Shown: piece after piece, positions 1 to 8,511 of the stretch
Layout of the letters: each line of letters starts with the position of its first letter
How positions within the stretch are numbered: the stretch's first letter is position 1
From: Casp-actino8 sp044355095
GTDB taxonomy: Bacteria; Actinomycetota; Acidimicrobiia; Acidimicrobiales; Ilumatobacteraceae
Assembly (NCBI GenBank): GCA_044355095.1
Contig: JBIKYT010000001.1
Location: 86,561 to 150,560 of the forward strand
Direction of reading: 5' to 3'
Length of the DNA stretch: 64,000 nt
Made by a program: the position numbers and the translations under genes
Notes under the pieces: generated by a model
The model's database searches: none
The model's input: only the letters and a program-made list of their open reading frames with translations
Told to the model about the DNA's origin: nothing

Positions 1-16
1 CCTCTAGAATGAGAGT

Positions 17-397
17 ATGAACGTGCCTGGCGAACTGTTGTATTCCAAGGATCACGAGTGGGTGCAACTCACCGGAACAATCGCCCGAATCGGAATTACC
101 GACTTCGCCCAAGACGCTCTCGGAGACGTTGTGTTCGTTCAAGCACCAACTCTGGGAGCCAATGTGACCTCAGGTGACTCCATCAGCGAGGTTGAGTCAA
201 CTAAGTCAGTCTCCGACATCTACGCGCCCGTGACTGGTGTGGTCTCAGCAGTGAACGAAGCACTCGACACCGACCCGAGCCTCATCAACTCCGATCCCTA
301 CGGCCAAGGTTGGATCTGTGACATTGAGGTCGCCGCCAATTTTGACGCGGCACATCTTTTGTCAGCGGCTGCGTACTCTGAATTTGTGGCAGGCTGA
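17..397 (+). CDS. gcvH: Glycine cleavage system H protein
   Basis: Lipoyl carrier protein of the glycine cleavage system. It shuttles the aminomethyl group from GcvP to GcvT in the cytoplasm. The 126-residue length is normal for the family. The lipoylation motif EVESTKSVSDIYAP is visible, with the lipoyl lysine at residue 63, and the C-terminal DPYGQGWICDIE segment is typical. The ATG at 17 follows a weak purine-rich AGAGT stretch. It heads a plus-strand run that continues with an FHA protein five bases downstream. gcvT lies 2.5 kb further on and gcvP on the opposite strand. No dihydrolipoamide dehydrogenase gene is in the window. Confidence 0.97.
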   Translation: MNVPGELLYSKDHEWVQLTGTIARIGITDFAQDALGDVVFVQAPTLGANVTSGDSISEVESTKSVSDIYAPVTGVVSAVNEALDTDPSLINSDPYGQGWICDIEVAANFDAAHLLSAAAYSEFVAG

Positions 398-401
398 CGA
401 C

Positions 402-887
402 ATGCCGGTTTTTTGTCAAAAGTGTGGTCACCGCAACGCCAGTGATTCATTTTTTTGTAGCTCTTGTGGTTCAGTACTTGAAGTAGACGGAGACAAGACC
501 GTCGTCATTGCCAAAGTAGATCAGTTACAAGATGCGCTTGGCCCGCAAGACAATGCCACCATTGATCTTCGTACCTTGCCGAAAAGTTCGGCCACATTAA
601 TGGTGCGCTCTGGCCCACAAGCCGGCGAACGATTTGTGCTCGATACTTCGATGACGCGACTTGGTCGCCATCCTGACAGCGAAATTTCCCTTGATGACAT
701 TTCGGTCTCGCGACGCCACGCCGAAATTGAACGACACGGCCAAGAATACGTCTTACGCGACTCTGGTTCGCTAAATGGGACCTACGTCAATCAGCAACGT
801 GTTGACTCGGTCGTGCTACAACAAGGCGATGAAATCTTAGTTGGTCGCTTTCGTCTCATCTTCTTAGGACCGGTTGAAGCATCGTGA
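402..887 (+). CDS. garA: GarA/OdhI-like FHA protein with an N-terminal zinc ribbon
   Basis: 161 residues from ATG 402. An upstream in-frame start at 318 would overlap gcvH and is unlikely. Residues 5-22 form a CxxC...CxxC zinc ribbon (Cys 5, 8, 19, 22). A short linker holds DKTVVI with Thr33. The FHA domain spans about 66-150 and shows GRHPDSEISLDD, SVSRRHAE and SLNGTYVN. In mycobacteria and corynebacteria, GarA/OdhI binds and inhibits 2-oxoglutarate dehydrogenase until a kinase phosphorylates an N-terminal ETTS-type motif. The FHA domain and the gcvH-garA-merR order match that family. The zinc ribbon and the reduced threonine motif differ from the mycobacterial form. The end overlaps the next gene by 4 bp. 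Confidence 0.9.
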   Translation: MPVFCQKCGHRNASDSFFCSSCGSVLEVDGDKTVVIAKVDQLQDALGPQDNATIDLRTLPKSSATLMVRSGPQAGERFVLDTSMTRLGRHPDSEISLDDISVSRRHAEIERHGQEYVLRDSGSLNGTYVNQQRVDSVVLQQGDEILVGRFRLIFLGPVEAS

Positions 888-1777
888 CTCAGCGGACCAC
901 TGCTGAACGCCCATACCTGTCCATCGGTGAGGTACTCGGACTTCTTCTTGAGGAGTTCCCAGATATCACGATTTCAAAGATTCGGTATCTCGAAAGCCAA
1001 GGTTTAATTGTTCCAGAACGTACCGCATCGGGATACCGGAAGTTCTATGACGAAGACGTCGAACGTTTGCGTTACGTCTTAACAGAACAAAAGGACAATT
1101 TTCTTCCTCTACGTGTTATCAAGAATCGCCTTGACACACCGCCCGCCGGAATCGAACGTCCAGAACCACAACGTCCAGAACCACGCGGCATCAAAAATGT
1201 TTTGTCGGCTCAAGAGATGGCGGCGCAAGAAGCAGTTGAACTTGATAGCGACGAAGACACCACCGTCATTCCTGACACCAAGACTCATCCTGCATCACGC
1301 GCGCCCAAAGCATTCCCCATCGTGACCGATCGCCAAAGTCAAAATGCTGCACGACGTCCCGCGTTGCCCGACCCTTCAGACGCAGTTGGTCGTCCGGCAA
1401 CGTATAGCCGTGCCGAACTGCTCGAGCTTTCGGGACTCGACGAAGCCATATTGAAAGATCTTGAAAGTTTCCACCTCGTGACAGCTCGTCAGGTAGGCAA
1501 CCAAGGACTCTTTGACGAACACGATCTAGCAGTTGCCGAAGTCGCTCGCGGATTCGCCGAGGCGGGCTTTGACGTGCGCCACCTCAAGGCCTGGAAGATT
1601 TCGGCCGAACGTGAAGCTGGGTTGTTTGAACAGCGAGTACTACCGGTCTTGCGGCGTCGTTCACCCGAGTCCCGCCAAGAGTCAAATAATCTGCTCGACG
1701 ATCTCAGCGATCTTGGCGGCCGATTACGCGCCATCTTGGTTGCCCGCGCCGTGGCGCCTCTCCGCGATTCGCGTTAA
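884..1777 (+). CDS. ftsR: MerR-family regulator, FtsR/Rv1828-like
   Basis: 297 residues. The N-terminal MerR winged helix (about 11-70) reads YLSIGEVLGLLLEEFPDI, then KIRYLESQGLIVPERTASGYR, a standard DNA-recognition signature. A proline- and charge-rich linker (about 80-160) leads to a second helical domain (about 170-290) with YSRAELLELSGLDEAILKDL. Two-domain MerR proteins beside garA are conserved in Actinobacteria; the corynebacterial member FtsR activates ftsZ. Assignment rests on architecture and position. The GTG start at 884 overlaps the stop of the FHA gene, indicating translational coupling. A small inverted repeat (GTTAAT and ATTAAC arms) covers the stop codon. Confidence 0.87.
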   Translation: MTQRTTAERPYLSIGEVLGLLLEEFPDITISKIRYLESQGLIVPERTASGYRKFYDEDVERLRYVLTEQKDNFLPLRVIKNRLDTPPAGIERPEPQRPEPRGIKNVLSAQEMAAQEAVELDSDEDTTVIPDTKTHPASRAPKAFPIVTDRQSQNAARRPALPDPSDAVGRPATYSRAELLELSGLDEAILKDLESFHLVTARQVGNQGLFDEHDLAVAEVARGFAEAGFDVRHLKAWKISAEREAGLFEQRVLPVLRRRSPESRQESNNLLDDLSDLGGRLRAILVARAVAPLRDSR

Positions 1778-1834
1778 TCAGAATTAACACGGTCGGCAAT
1801 TAGCCACGGGCATCTGGGGGAGTACCATCGGCTT

Positions 1835-2392
1835 ATGGCCTCTTCCGAACTCGCCCCTATGGAACTCGTCGGCGTGCGTCGAGATATTGCTGGCAATATT
1901 CCCGTGGTTTTTCTTCGTGAACGCAGCGGCGAACGCCGATTACTACCGATTTATATTGGGCAACCTGAAGGCGCGAGCATCCAGTGGGCTATGGAGGGTC
2001 GCGAGACCACTCGTCCACTGTCTCACGATTTGATCGTCAACATTTTTGGGGCCCTCGGAGCGGTCCTCGACAAAGTGGTCATTACTGAAGTGAATGAGGG
2101 CATCTTTTTCGCGGAGTTACATCTGCAGTCGCGATCTGGCCCGGTCGTCGTTTCAAGTCGACCATCTGACGCCATTGCAGTCGCGGTGCGGGCTGGTTGC
2201 ACGATTTATTGTGAAGGCGAAGTACTTGACGTCGCGGGCAAGCTCGTTCCCCAGGGAGACGAATTTGATGATGATCTCAACGAATCAGACGATCTTGAGG
2301 ACAGCCTCGAAGAAGATATAGCGACTGATGACCTCGTCGACGAATTCCGTGACTTCATTGACAGCATTAACCCCGAGGATTTCCAGTCCTGA
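1835..2392 (+). CDS. Bifunctional nuclease family protein (DUF151)
   Basis: 185 residues. The N-terminal 130 residues carry DUF151 signatures: MELVGVRRD near the start, LPIYIGQPEGASIQWAMEG, and SSRPSDAIAVAVRAGCTIYCE. The C-terminal 50 residues are strongly acidic (runs of D and E) and probably disordered. The family is related to a plant bifunctional nuclease, but the bacterial role is unsettled. This gene occupies the place of Rv1829 between two MerR genes in the mycobacterial locus. Start is ATG 1835; a GGGGGAG stretch lies somewhat far upstream for a ribosome site. Confidence 0.9.
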   Translation: MASSELAPMELVGVRRDIAGNIPVVFLRERSGERRLLPIYIGQPEGASIQWAMEGRETTRPLSHDLIVNIFGALGAVLDKVVITEVNEGIFFAELHLQSRSGPVVVSSRPSDAIAVAVRAGCTIYCEGEVLDVAGKLVPQGDEFDDDLNESDDLEDSLEEDIATDDLVDEFRDFIDSINPEDFQS

Positions 2393-2422
2393 GCAGGGAT
2401 AACAATTTTTCTCAAGACGACT

Positions 2423-2935
2423 ATGCCATCAGAGTTGATGGTTGTCGCTGAGCGCCGTACCCTGCCAAAGATGAACGCACAGGTCTCAACCTTTAGTGGA
2501 ACCCAAGCCTGTGACATTGTCGGGATTACCTATCGGCAACTCGATTACTGGGCTCGCACCCAATTGGTGCGTCCAGCCGTTCATGAGGCCACCGGAAGCG
2601 GCAGTCGTCGTCATTACAGTTATCGCAACTTGCTTGAACTGCGAGTCGTCAAAAGCTTGCTCGATGCTGGAATCAAACTGGAATCAGTTCGCGAAGTTTT
2701 CAACTACCTCGGTCAACAAGAGCAAGCAGATATCACCTCGGCCCATCTTGTGATTAGCGGTTCATCAGTGATTTTATGCCAAGGTGATGACCTCATTGAT
2801 GTGGTTCGGCGGGGTCAAGGTGTACTGAACCTTTTGCCTCTGGCTCAAGTCAAGGATCAAGTTGATGGTCAATTAATCGCCTTGTATCCACAACTTGTCG
2901 AACCCGTAGTGACCGATCTACGTAAGATCGGTTAA
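2423..2935 (+). CDS. MerR-family transcriptional regulator (Rv1830-like)
   Basis: 170 residues. The MerR helix-turn-helix is at about 30-95: GITYRQLDYWARTQLVRP, a glycine/serine turn, then RRHYSYRNLLELRVVKSLLDAGI. The C-terminal part holds an effector-type region with SGSSVILCQGDDLIDVVRRGQGVLNL. In Actinobacteria this is the second MerR gene of the gcvH-garA cluster; its target is not evident here. The true start could be ATG 2423 or an internal ATG at 2438 or 2471. The stop codon TAA overlaps the start of gcvT by one base, so the pair is probably cotranscribed. Confidence 0.87.
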   Translation: MPSELMVVAERRTLPKMNAQVSTFSGTQACDIVGITYRQLDYWARTQLVRPAVHEATGSGSRRHYSYRNLLELRVVKSLLDAGIKLESVREVFNYLGQQEQADITSAHLVISGSSVILCQGDDLIDVVRRGQGVLNLLPLAQVKDQVDGQLIALYPQLVEPVVTDLRKIG

Positions 2936-3984
2936 TGCTTAAATTCTCGCCACTCGATGCTGAACATCGGGCCTTAGATGCTCGAATGACTCCTTTCGGT
3001 GGATGGGATATGCCCCTGCAATATGCCGGCGGAACTTTGTCTGAACATTTGGCTTGTCGCCATGACGCGGTGGTCTTTGATGTGTCCCACCTTGGAACCG
3101 TTCGCGTTGAAGGTGCTCACGCATTTGACATCTTGCAGAAATCGCTCACCAACGACCTCAACAAAATTGCGCCAGGCCGGGCACAGTACACCCATTTACT
3201 TGACCCGACTAATGCCTCGGTACTCGATGACATCATTGTGTGGTGGATTGCCGATCAGGTTTTCGATGTCATGCCTAATGCATCAAACACTGATGATGTC
3301 ATCGCCGCGATCGGGGGAGTCGACACCACTGCAACTCGTGCCGTACTCGCGGTGCAGGGACCGAACGCACGTGAAAAGGTTGCGACCTTTTTCCCTGAAG
3401 CAGCGGCGGTCGGAAAATTTAGGGTTGCTCAATGTACGTGGAACGGGGTGACCTGCACTGTTGCAGGAACCGGCTACACCGGCGAGCAGGGAATTGAAAT
3501 CGCTATCGAGAATTCGTACGCCGCTGCATTGTGGCAAGCGTTACTTGAAGCCGGCGTACAACCGTCGGGCCTTGGCGCACGTGACACTTTGCGCCTTGAG
3601 GCAGGTTTACCACTGCACGGACATGAACTTGGCCATGGCATCACCACGCTGCAGGCGAACCTGGAATGGGTCGTCTCATGGACCAAAGGTGAATTCATCG
3701 GTCGTTCAACGTTGGAACATGAAAAGCAAACCGGAGTTTCGCGGGTCATACGCGGAATTTCGACCGAGGGTCGCCGACCACCGCGAGCTGAATGCAATGT
3801 GGTTGCGAATGGCAAAGTGATCGGTGTCGTCACGAGCGGAAACTACTCACCGATCCTTGAACACGGAATCGCTCTTGCACTGATTGAACCGTCCTACAAA
3901 GTAGGAGACGTGGTTGCAATCGATGTTCGCGGCAGTGAACTTCCCGGCCGAATTGTTGATCTGCCGTTTGTCGCAAAGAAATAA
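2935..3984 (+). CDS. gcvT: Aminomethyltransferase (glycine cleavage T protein)
   Basis: 349 residues, slightly short but complete. It transfers the methylene group from aminomethyl-GcvH to tetrahydrofolate and releases ammonia. Seen in the sequence: FGGWDMPLQY near the N-terminus, HDAVVFDVSHLGTVRVEG, AVQGPNAREK, GTGYTGEQGIEI, and GARDTLRLEAGLPLHGHEL, which is the conserved folate-binding region. The C-terminal barrel has VTSGNYSPILEHGIALALI. It follows the MerR gene directly and converges on a small minus-strand gene. With gcvH and gcvP it supplies three of the four glycine cleavage proteins. Confidence 0.96.
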   Translation: MLKFSPLDAEHRALDARMTPFGGWDMPLQYAGGTLSEHLACRHDAVVFDVSHLGTVRVEGAHAFDILQKSLTNDLNKIAPGRAQYTHLLDPTNASVLDDIIVWWIADQVFDVMPNASNTDDVIAAIGGVDTTATRAVLAVQGPNAREKVATFFPEAAAVGKFRVAQCTWNGVTCTVAGTGYTGEQGIEIAIENSYAAALWQALLEAGVQPSGLGARDTLRLEAGLPLHGHELGHGITTLQANLEWVVSWTKGEFIGRSTLEHEKQTGVSRVIRGISTEGRRPPRAECNVVANGKVIGVVTSGNYSPILEHGIALALIEPSYKVGDVVAIDVRGSELPGRIVDLPFVAKK

Positions 3985-4032
3985 AGGCGGACGTTTACAA
4001 CGCGCCAGACACTGATTTAGCTAAACGCCGAT

Positions 4033-4506
4033 TCAACTAGTACTTGATTTGGTGCCGAACATCCCGCCAGCGACTTCAGCAAACTGAGCCAGAGGACCAA
4101 GCCGTCCGGCAAGATCTCCGAGAGTCGACACGGCCTTTGAGACATCAGCTGGCAAGGTGCCGATTTGATTAATCACACCATCTACCTTTTTCAAAGTTGA
4201 TTTCGCTTGCTTTGCTGATGCTTGTACAAGAGGCACAATTTCGGCGACTGGGCCTTCAATTTCATCCAACAGCGCGTTGACTCGATGAGCAACTTTGTTG
4301 AGTTCAGACATCGTGTCGTTGAATGTTCCAATTGATTGCACAATGTCACCAGTAACTTGCATCACGGTTTCAACCATGCGCCCGAGCGCCATCAACGGAT
4401 TGGCGCCACCTAACAGACCCAATAAATCATTCACACCCGGAATTGCCGAGTGTGACGAAGCGTCGACTGTTGGCTCAGATTTGGGGGCGGTCTTTTTGGT
4501 AGCCAT
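4033..4506 (-). CDS. Hypothetical amphipathic helical protein
   Basis: 157 residues from ATG 4506; a TTG start three codons upstream is possible but less likely. I do not recognise a family. The N-terminus is lysine/serine-rich. Residues about 25-155 look helical, with hydrophobic heptads (VNDLLGLLGGANPLMALG, VAHRVNALLDEIEGPVAEIV) and no membrane-length segment. The pattern resembles phasin- or apolipoprotein-like surface-binding helices, but this is only an impression. It lies between convergent gcvT and minus-strand gcvP, 24 bp downstream of the latter, and could be the distal gene of the gcvP transcript. Confidence 0.7.
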   Translation of the reverse strand: MATKKTAPKSEPTVDASSHSAIPGVNDLLGLLGGANPLMALGRMVETVMQVTGDIVQSIGTFNDTMSELNKVAHRVNALLDEIEGPVAEIVPLVQASAKQAKSTLKKVDGVINQIGTLPADVSKAVSTLGDLAGRLGPLAQFAEVAGGMFGTKSSTS

Positions 4507-4530
4507 GGCGCCCAAACTACCGAATCATCT

Positions 4531-7392
4531 TCATGATGACGCATACGCTTCAAGAGGCGCACAGGTGCACACCAAGTTACGGTCGCCATAGGCCGCGTCG
4601 ATTCGACTCACTGGCGTGTGATATCCGTACGAACCTGACAAGGACGGAGTTCCGGCCGATCGGGGATAGGCGCGGTTCCACTCACCAACAAGATCGGCAA
4701 CGGTGTGCGGAGCATGTCGCAAGGGACTGTCTTCAACAGCAATGACTCCAGCGGCGATCTGATCAATCTCGACCCGAATCGCCACCATGGCATCGCAGAA
4801 ACGATCAAGTTCAGCCTTGGTTTCACTTTCGGTCGGTTCAATCATCAAAGTACCGGCGACGGGGAAACTCATCGTTGGCGCATGGAAACCATGATCCATC
4901 AGACGCTTTGCCACGTCGTCCACCGTTACCCCAAAATCTCTGGTGATCCCGCGCACATCAATAATGCATTCGTGGGCAATGAATCCGTGAGTGCCGGTAT
5001 ACAAAACGGGGAAGTGGGCATCAAGACGACGCGCTACATAATTCGCGTTCACAATCGCCATCTCAGTTGAGAGACGAACTCCGCTCGCACCCATCAGCCT
5101 GATGTAGGCCCACGAAATCGGCAGGATACTCGCCGAACCAAAATTGGCGGCCGACACTGGTCCAACAGCCTGCGATCCAATCGGAGCAAGGGGATCGCCT
5201 GGTAGGAAATCAGCGAGATGTTGACGCACCGCGACAGGTCCGACTCCTGGGCCACCTCCACCATGGGGGATACAGAAAGTTTTGTGCAGATTCAAGTGAC
5301 TGACATCTGCACCGAACACGCCAGGCTGCGCGAGGCCAACTAGTGCGTTTAAGTTGGCACCATCAACGTAGACCTGACCGCCACCCTCGTGAATGATGCG
5401 ACAAATATCGGTGATGCCATCTTCAAACACGCCATGGGTTGATGGGTATGTCACCATGATGGCCGCGAGTTTGTCTCCAGCCACATCAACTTTTGATTGC
5501 AGGTCGGTGATGTCAACATTTCCACGGTCATCACAAGCCACCACAACAACGGACATACCGGCCATCACAGCACTCGCCGCATTTGTTCCGTGGGCACTCG
5601 ATGGAATCAAACAGACTGTTCGTTCAATATCACCACGGCTGCGATGGTAGGCACGGATTGCTAGCAGTCCCGCGAGTTCACCTTGGCTACCAGCATTCGG
5701 TTGCAAACTCACGGCGTCATAGCCCGTGACAGCAATCAACATATCTTCAAGCTGCTTGATGAGAGACAAGTAGCCCTGGACTTCATCAAGTGGTGCATAC
5801 GGATGCACATTGGCAAATTCAGGCCACGTCACGGGTTCCATTTCAGTTGTGGCGTTTAGTTTCATGGTGCATGAACCAAGCGGAATCATGGTTCGGTCAA
5901 GCGCTAAATCTTTGTCGGCTAATCGACGGAGGTAACGCAACATTTCATGTTCGGTTTGACATGAATGAAAAACCTTGGCCGTCAAGATTTCATCGGTGCG
6001 CACAAGCGCCAATGGAATTCCCACATCAGGTGAGTCAAATTTTTCGGGCGACATTATGTCGGTGCAACCAAATGCTCTCAGAACATCCGCGACAATCTCT
6101 AATGTGGATGTCTCATCAAAGGTGAGACCGATCGTGAACTCATCAACGACTCGGAAGTCCAAATCAAGCGAACGACCATTATCGATAACGCCTTTCGCGC
6201 CTTGTGGAACACGCACCGAAATCGTGTCAAACCAGGTGTCGTGAACTAGTTCAATTCCATGAGCCCGAAGACCTTGTGCTGCCATCGTTGTCAGGCGATT
6301 AACGCGCCGGGCTATCCGCTCCAATCCGCTGGGTCCATGCCACGTGGCGTAAAAGCCGGCGATATTGGCGAGCAATGCTTGAGCCGTGCAGATGTTGCTG
6401 GTTGCTTTTTCGCGACGAATATGTTGCTCGCGCGTTTGCAGTGCCAAACGTAAAGCGGGACGACCTTCCGTATCGGTGCTCACGCCTACCAAACGACCAG
6501 GAAGACTCCGCGCATAGGCCTCAGTCGTTGCCATAAACGCGGCGTGCGGACCACCAAATCCCATCGGCACACCAAATCGTTGGGCCGAACCAACCGCTAT
6601 GTCTGCGCCGAGTTGACCTGGTGATGCCAACACCACGCAGGCCAAAGGATCAGTGACAACAACTGCCACCCCACCCGCGGCCTTGACTAATGAGATCGTT
6701 GACGACCAATCATGAATTGAACCAGTTGACGTCGGATACGAAAAGAGTGCTCCGAAAATGTTCGTTGGATCTAGAGCATCAATATCTCCGACTATGAGTT
6801 CAATGCCTAGGGGTTCGGCTCTTGTCGCCATGACGGAAATCGTTTGCGGATGGGTATCGTGATGTACAAAGAAAGTGGCCGATTTTGATTTACTTGCGCG
6901 CCGCGCCATCGTCATTGCTTCGGCTGCTGCAGTTGCCTCGTCCAAGAGTGAAGCATTGGCAATTGGAAGTCCCGTCAAATCAGAAATAATCGTTTGAAAA
7001 TTCAAAAGCGATTCAAGTCGACCTTGACTAATTTCTGGCTGGTACGGCGTGTACGAGGTGTACCACGCCGGATTTTCGAGCACGTTGCGCCGAATAACCG
7101 GGGGAGTGATCGTGCCGGTATAACCCATGCCAATCAAACTGCGTCGCGGTCGATTCATTGATGCAATTTTTCGTAACTCAGCAGTGACTTCTGTTTCGGT
7201 CAATGCACTCGGAAGTGGCAAGTCAGTGCGGAGACGAATTGCTTCAGGCACAGTCTTGTCGATGAGAGCGGCGACCGACTCAACGCCAATGACTTGCAAC
7301 ATGTCATTGAGATCAGCCGAATCAAGAGTTCCGATATGACGACGAGAAAATCCGTCTCGATCAAATAGTTCATCTAGTGAATACGTCGACAT
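4531..7392 (-). CDS. gcvP: Glycine dehydrogenase (decarboxylating), P protein
   Basis: 953 residues, the full single-chain length, so both homologous halves are present. It decarboxylates glycine with PLP and loads the aminomethyl group onto lipoyl-GcvH. The PLP lysine lies in LNLHKTFCIPHGGGGPGVGP in the C-terminal half. Other signatures are MIPLGSCTMKLNAT, PNAGSQGELAGL, SSAHGTNAASA and VTYPSTHGVFE. The N-terminal half has MGYTGTITPPVIRRN and SLLDEATAAAEAM. The ATG at 7392 lies about 40 bases downstream of a tandem glycine riboswitch, so its expression is very likely switched on by glycine, unlike the separate gcvH-gcvT run. Confidence 0.98.
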   Translation of the reverse strand: MSTYSLDELFDRDGFSRRHIGTLDSADLNDMLQVIGVESVAALIDKTVPEAIRLRTDLPLPSALTETEVTAELRKIASMNRPRRSLIGMGYTGTITPPVIRRNVLENPAWYTSYTPYQPEISQGRLESLLNFQTIISDLTGLPIANASLLDEATAAAEAMTMARRASKSKSATFFVHHDTHPQTISVMATRAEPLGIELIVGDIDALDPTNIFGALFSYPTSTGSIHDWSSTISLVKAAGGVAVVVTDPLACVVLASPGQLGADIAVGSAQRFGVPMGFGGPHAAFMATTEAYARSLPGRLVGVSTDTEGRPALRLALQTREQHIRREKATSNICTAQALLANIAGFYATWHGPSGLERIARRVNRLTTMAAQGLRAHGIELVHDTWFDTISVRVPQGAKGVIDNGRSLDLDFRVVDEFTIGLTFDETSTLEIVADVLRAFGCTDIMSPEKFDSPDVGIPLALVRTDEILTAKVFHSCQTEHEMLRYLRRLADKDLALDRTMIPLGSCTMKLNATTEMEPVTWPEFANVHPYAPLDEVQGYLSLIKQLEDMLIAVTGYDAVSLQPNAGSQGELAGLLAIRAYHRSRGDIERTVCLIPSSAHGTNAASAVMAGMSVVVVACDDRGNVDITDLQSKVDVAGDKLAAIMVTYPSTHGVFEDGITDICRIIHEGGGQVYVDGANLNALVGLAQPGVFGADVSHLNLHKTFCIPHGGGGPGVGPVAVRQHLADFLPGDPLAPIGSQAVGPVSAANFGSASILPISWAYIRLMGASGVRLSTEMAIVNANYVARRLDAHFPVLYTGTHGFIAHECIIDVRGITRDFGVTVDDVAKRLMDHGFHAPTMSFPVAGTLMIEPTESETKAELDRFCDAMVAIRVEIDQIAAGVIAVEDSPLRHAPHTVADLVGEWNRAYPRSAGTPSLSGSYGYHTPVSRIDAAYGDRNLVCTCAPLEAYASS

Positions 7393-7429
7393 GGGAGCTC
7401 CAAACAGTTGATGACAAAAGTCGTGTTGT

Positions 7430-7630
7430 GCTTCCCCCGCTGTCTCTCCACCGAAGTGGACCTGAGAGCTTCATTCAACTTTTGACAGTTGAACTTTCCC
7501 CTTCGGTAAGACCTGTGAACAGGTCTATTTTCCAGCGTTGTCTCACCCGTCCGGTCCGTTGGCCTGAGAGATTCCGGGGAGGTTGCTCCTTCGGCGTTGC
7601 GATGCTGGATGCACCGTAACTCTCCCGGTC
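7430..7630 (-). promoter_or_regulatory. Tandem glycine riboswitch upstream of gcvP
   Basis: Read on the minus strand, aptamer 1 begins CGGGAGAG near 7628 and carries GCCGAAGGAGCAA (around 7590) and AATCTCTCAGGC (around 7570). Aptamer 2 carries a hairpin with AGACCTG and CAGGTCT arms (about 7508-7525), ACCGAAGGGGAAAG (around 7500), GAAGCTCTCAGGT (around 7465), and closes with GCTG/CAGC. These are the hallmark conserved blocks of the two glycine aptamers, in the actinobacterial arrangement. The two-aptamer leader ends about 40 bases before the gcvP start, where the expression platform would be. Open frames on either strand through this stretch are spurious. Confidence 0.96.
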
Positions 7631-7698
7631 GGGGTTAACGACAACTTGACCATAGTTCGTGACCACCGCATGCAACGACAGGGCAGTAGGTTTCTGAT

Positions 7699-8490
7699 GT
7701 GCCGACCATCACCACGTCCGACCCAAATGGGCCAAACTCATTCCAGCCCCATTCACTGGCGACTGCCCGTGCCATCGCTACCCCTGTCAACGCAGTTGGT
7801 GGTGCATTCATGTTGCACCCCGACACGCTGAATCCAGGCAAGGCAGCGGGATATCCCGGTGGATTCTCGTACTACGTCGTCGGCAGGGGAGGAGTGCTCG
7901 GCGATGTTGACGCCTCAGTTGTCGTCTCAGCGTTTGCCTTCTTTGCACCAAACCTCATTCGTTCATTGTGGGAGGCCGGTGTCGTCCTTGAAGGCGCCCG
8001 CAAAGCCTCAGATCGCTACGCACTGGCATGTGCCCAGTGGGGACGGCAACGACTCGGCACATTCGCCCAAGCTGAAAGGCTCGCCGAACTTTTGGCCACC
8101 GTCGTTGATCAGGCTGATCCAAGCGGACTCGCACTCTTTGCTGGTTGGCAGACCCAAGCTCGTGTCGACGACGCACTTGGTCGTTGCTACCAACTACTGC
8201 ATGTTTTGCGCGAACTTCGAGGAAGCGTGCATATTGTCGCGATTGTTGCGCAAGGCATCACTCCGCTGGAGGCGTTACTCGTCAATCCGGGGTCAGCCGG
8301 AGAGGCTCAGGCAAAGAAATTCGGCTGGGATGGCGAATTCCCCGATGCTGAATCCTTACAAGCGGCCTTCGCTGCAGCAGAAGAAGTCACGAATGCTCTC
8401 ATGGCCCGCCATCTTGATGTTTTGTCGGCAGGCGAACAAAACGAACTCATTGCTTTAGTGACTGAAGTTCACGACATCATCAGTCGTTAA
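7699..8490 (+). CDS. SCO6745-family protein
   Basis: 263 residues from a GTG start. The N-terminal part, ARAIATPVNAVGGAFMLHP followed by GYPGGFSYYVVGRGGVLGDV, matches the actinobacterial SCO6745 family, an all-helical family without settled function that is sometimes annotated as a regulator. The rest is alanine-rich and helical (LASDRYALACAQWG-like, LAELLATVVDQADP, LLHVLRELRGSVHI). No membrane segment or catalytic motif is evident. It is transcribed divergently from gcvP; about 70 bp separate its start from the 5' end of the riboswitch, so the promoters lie back to back. Confidence 0.8.
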   Translation: MPTITTSDPNGPNSFQPHSLATARAIATPVNAVGGAFMLHPDTLNPGKAAGYPGGFSYYVVGRGGVLGDVDASVVVSAFAFFAPNLIRSLWEAGVVLEGARKASDRYALACAQWGRQRLGTFAQAERLAELLATVVDQADPSGLALFAGWQTQARVDDALGRCYQLLHVLRELRGSVHIVAIVAQGITPLEALLVNPGSAGEAQAKKFGWDGEFPDAESLQAAFAAAEEVTNALMARHLDVLSAGEQNELIALVTEVHDIISR

Positions 8491-8511
8491 CACCAAAACA
8501 CAAAGGAAAAA

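Noticed and set aside
318..401. Upstream extension of the FHA gene start
   Set aside because: It would overlap gcvH coding by 80 bp, while ATG 402 begins exactly five bases after the gcvH stop and starts the zinc ribbon.
7377..7675. Open frames on both strands through the gcvP leader
   Set aside because: They lie in the tandem glycine riboswitch, have unlikely protein sequences, and the RNA elements explain the conservation.
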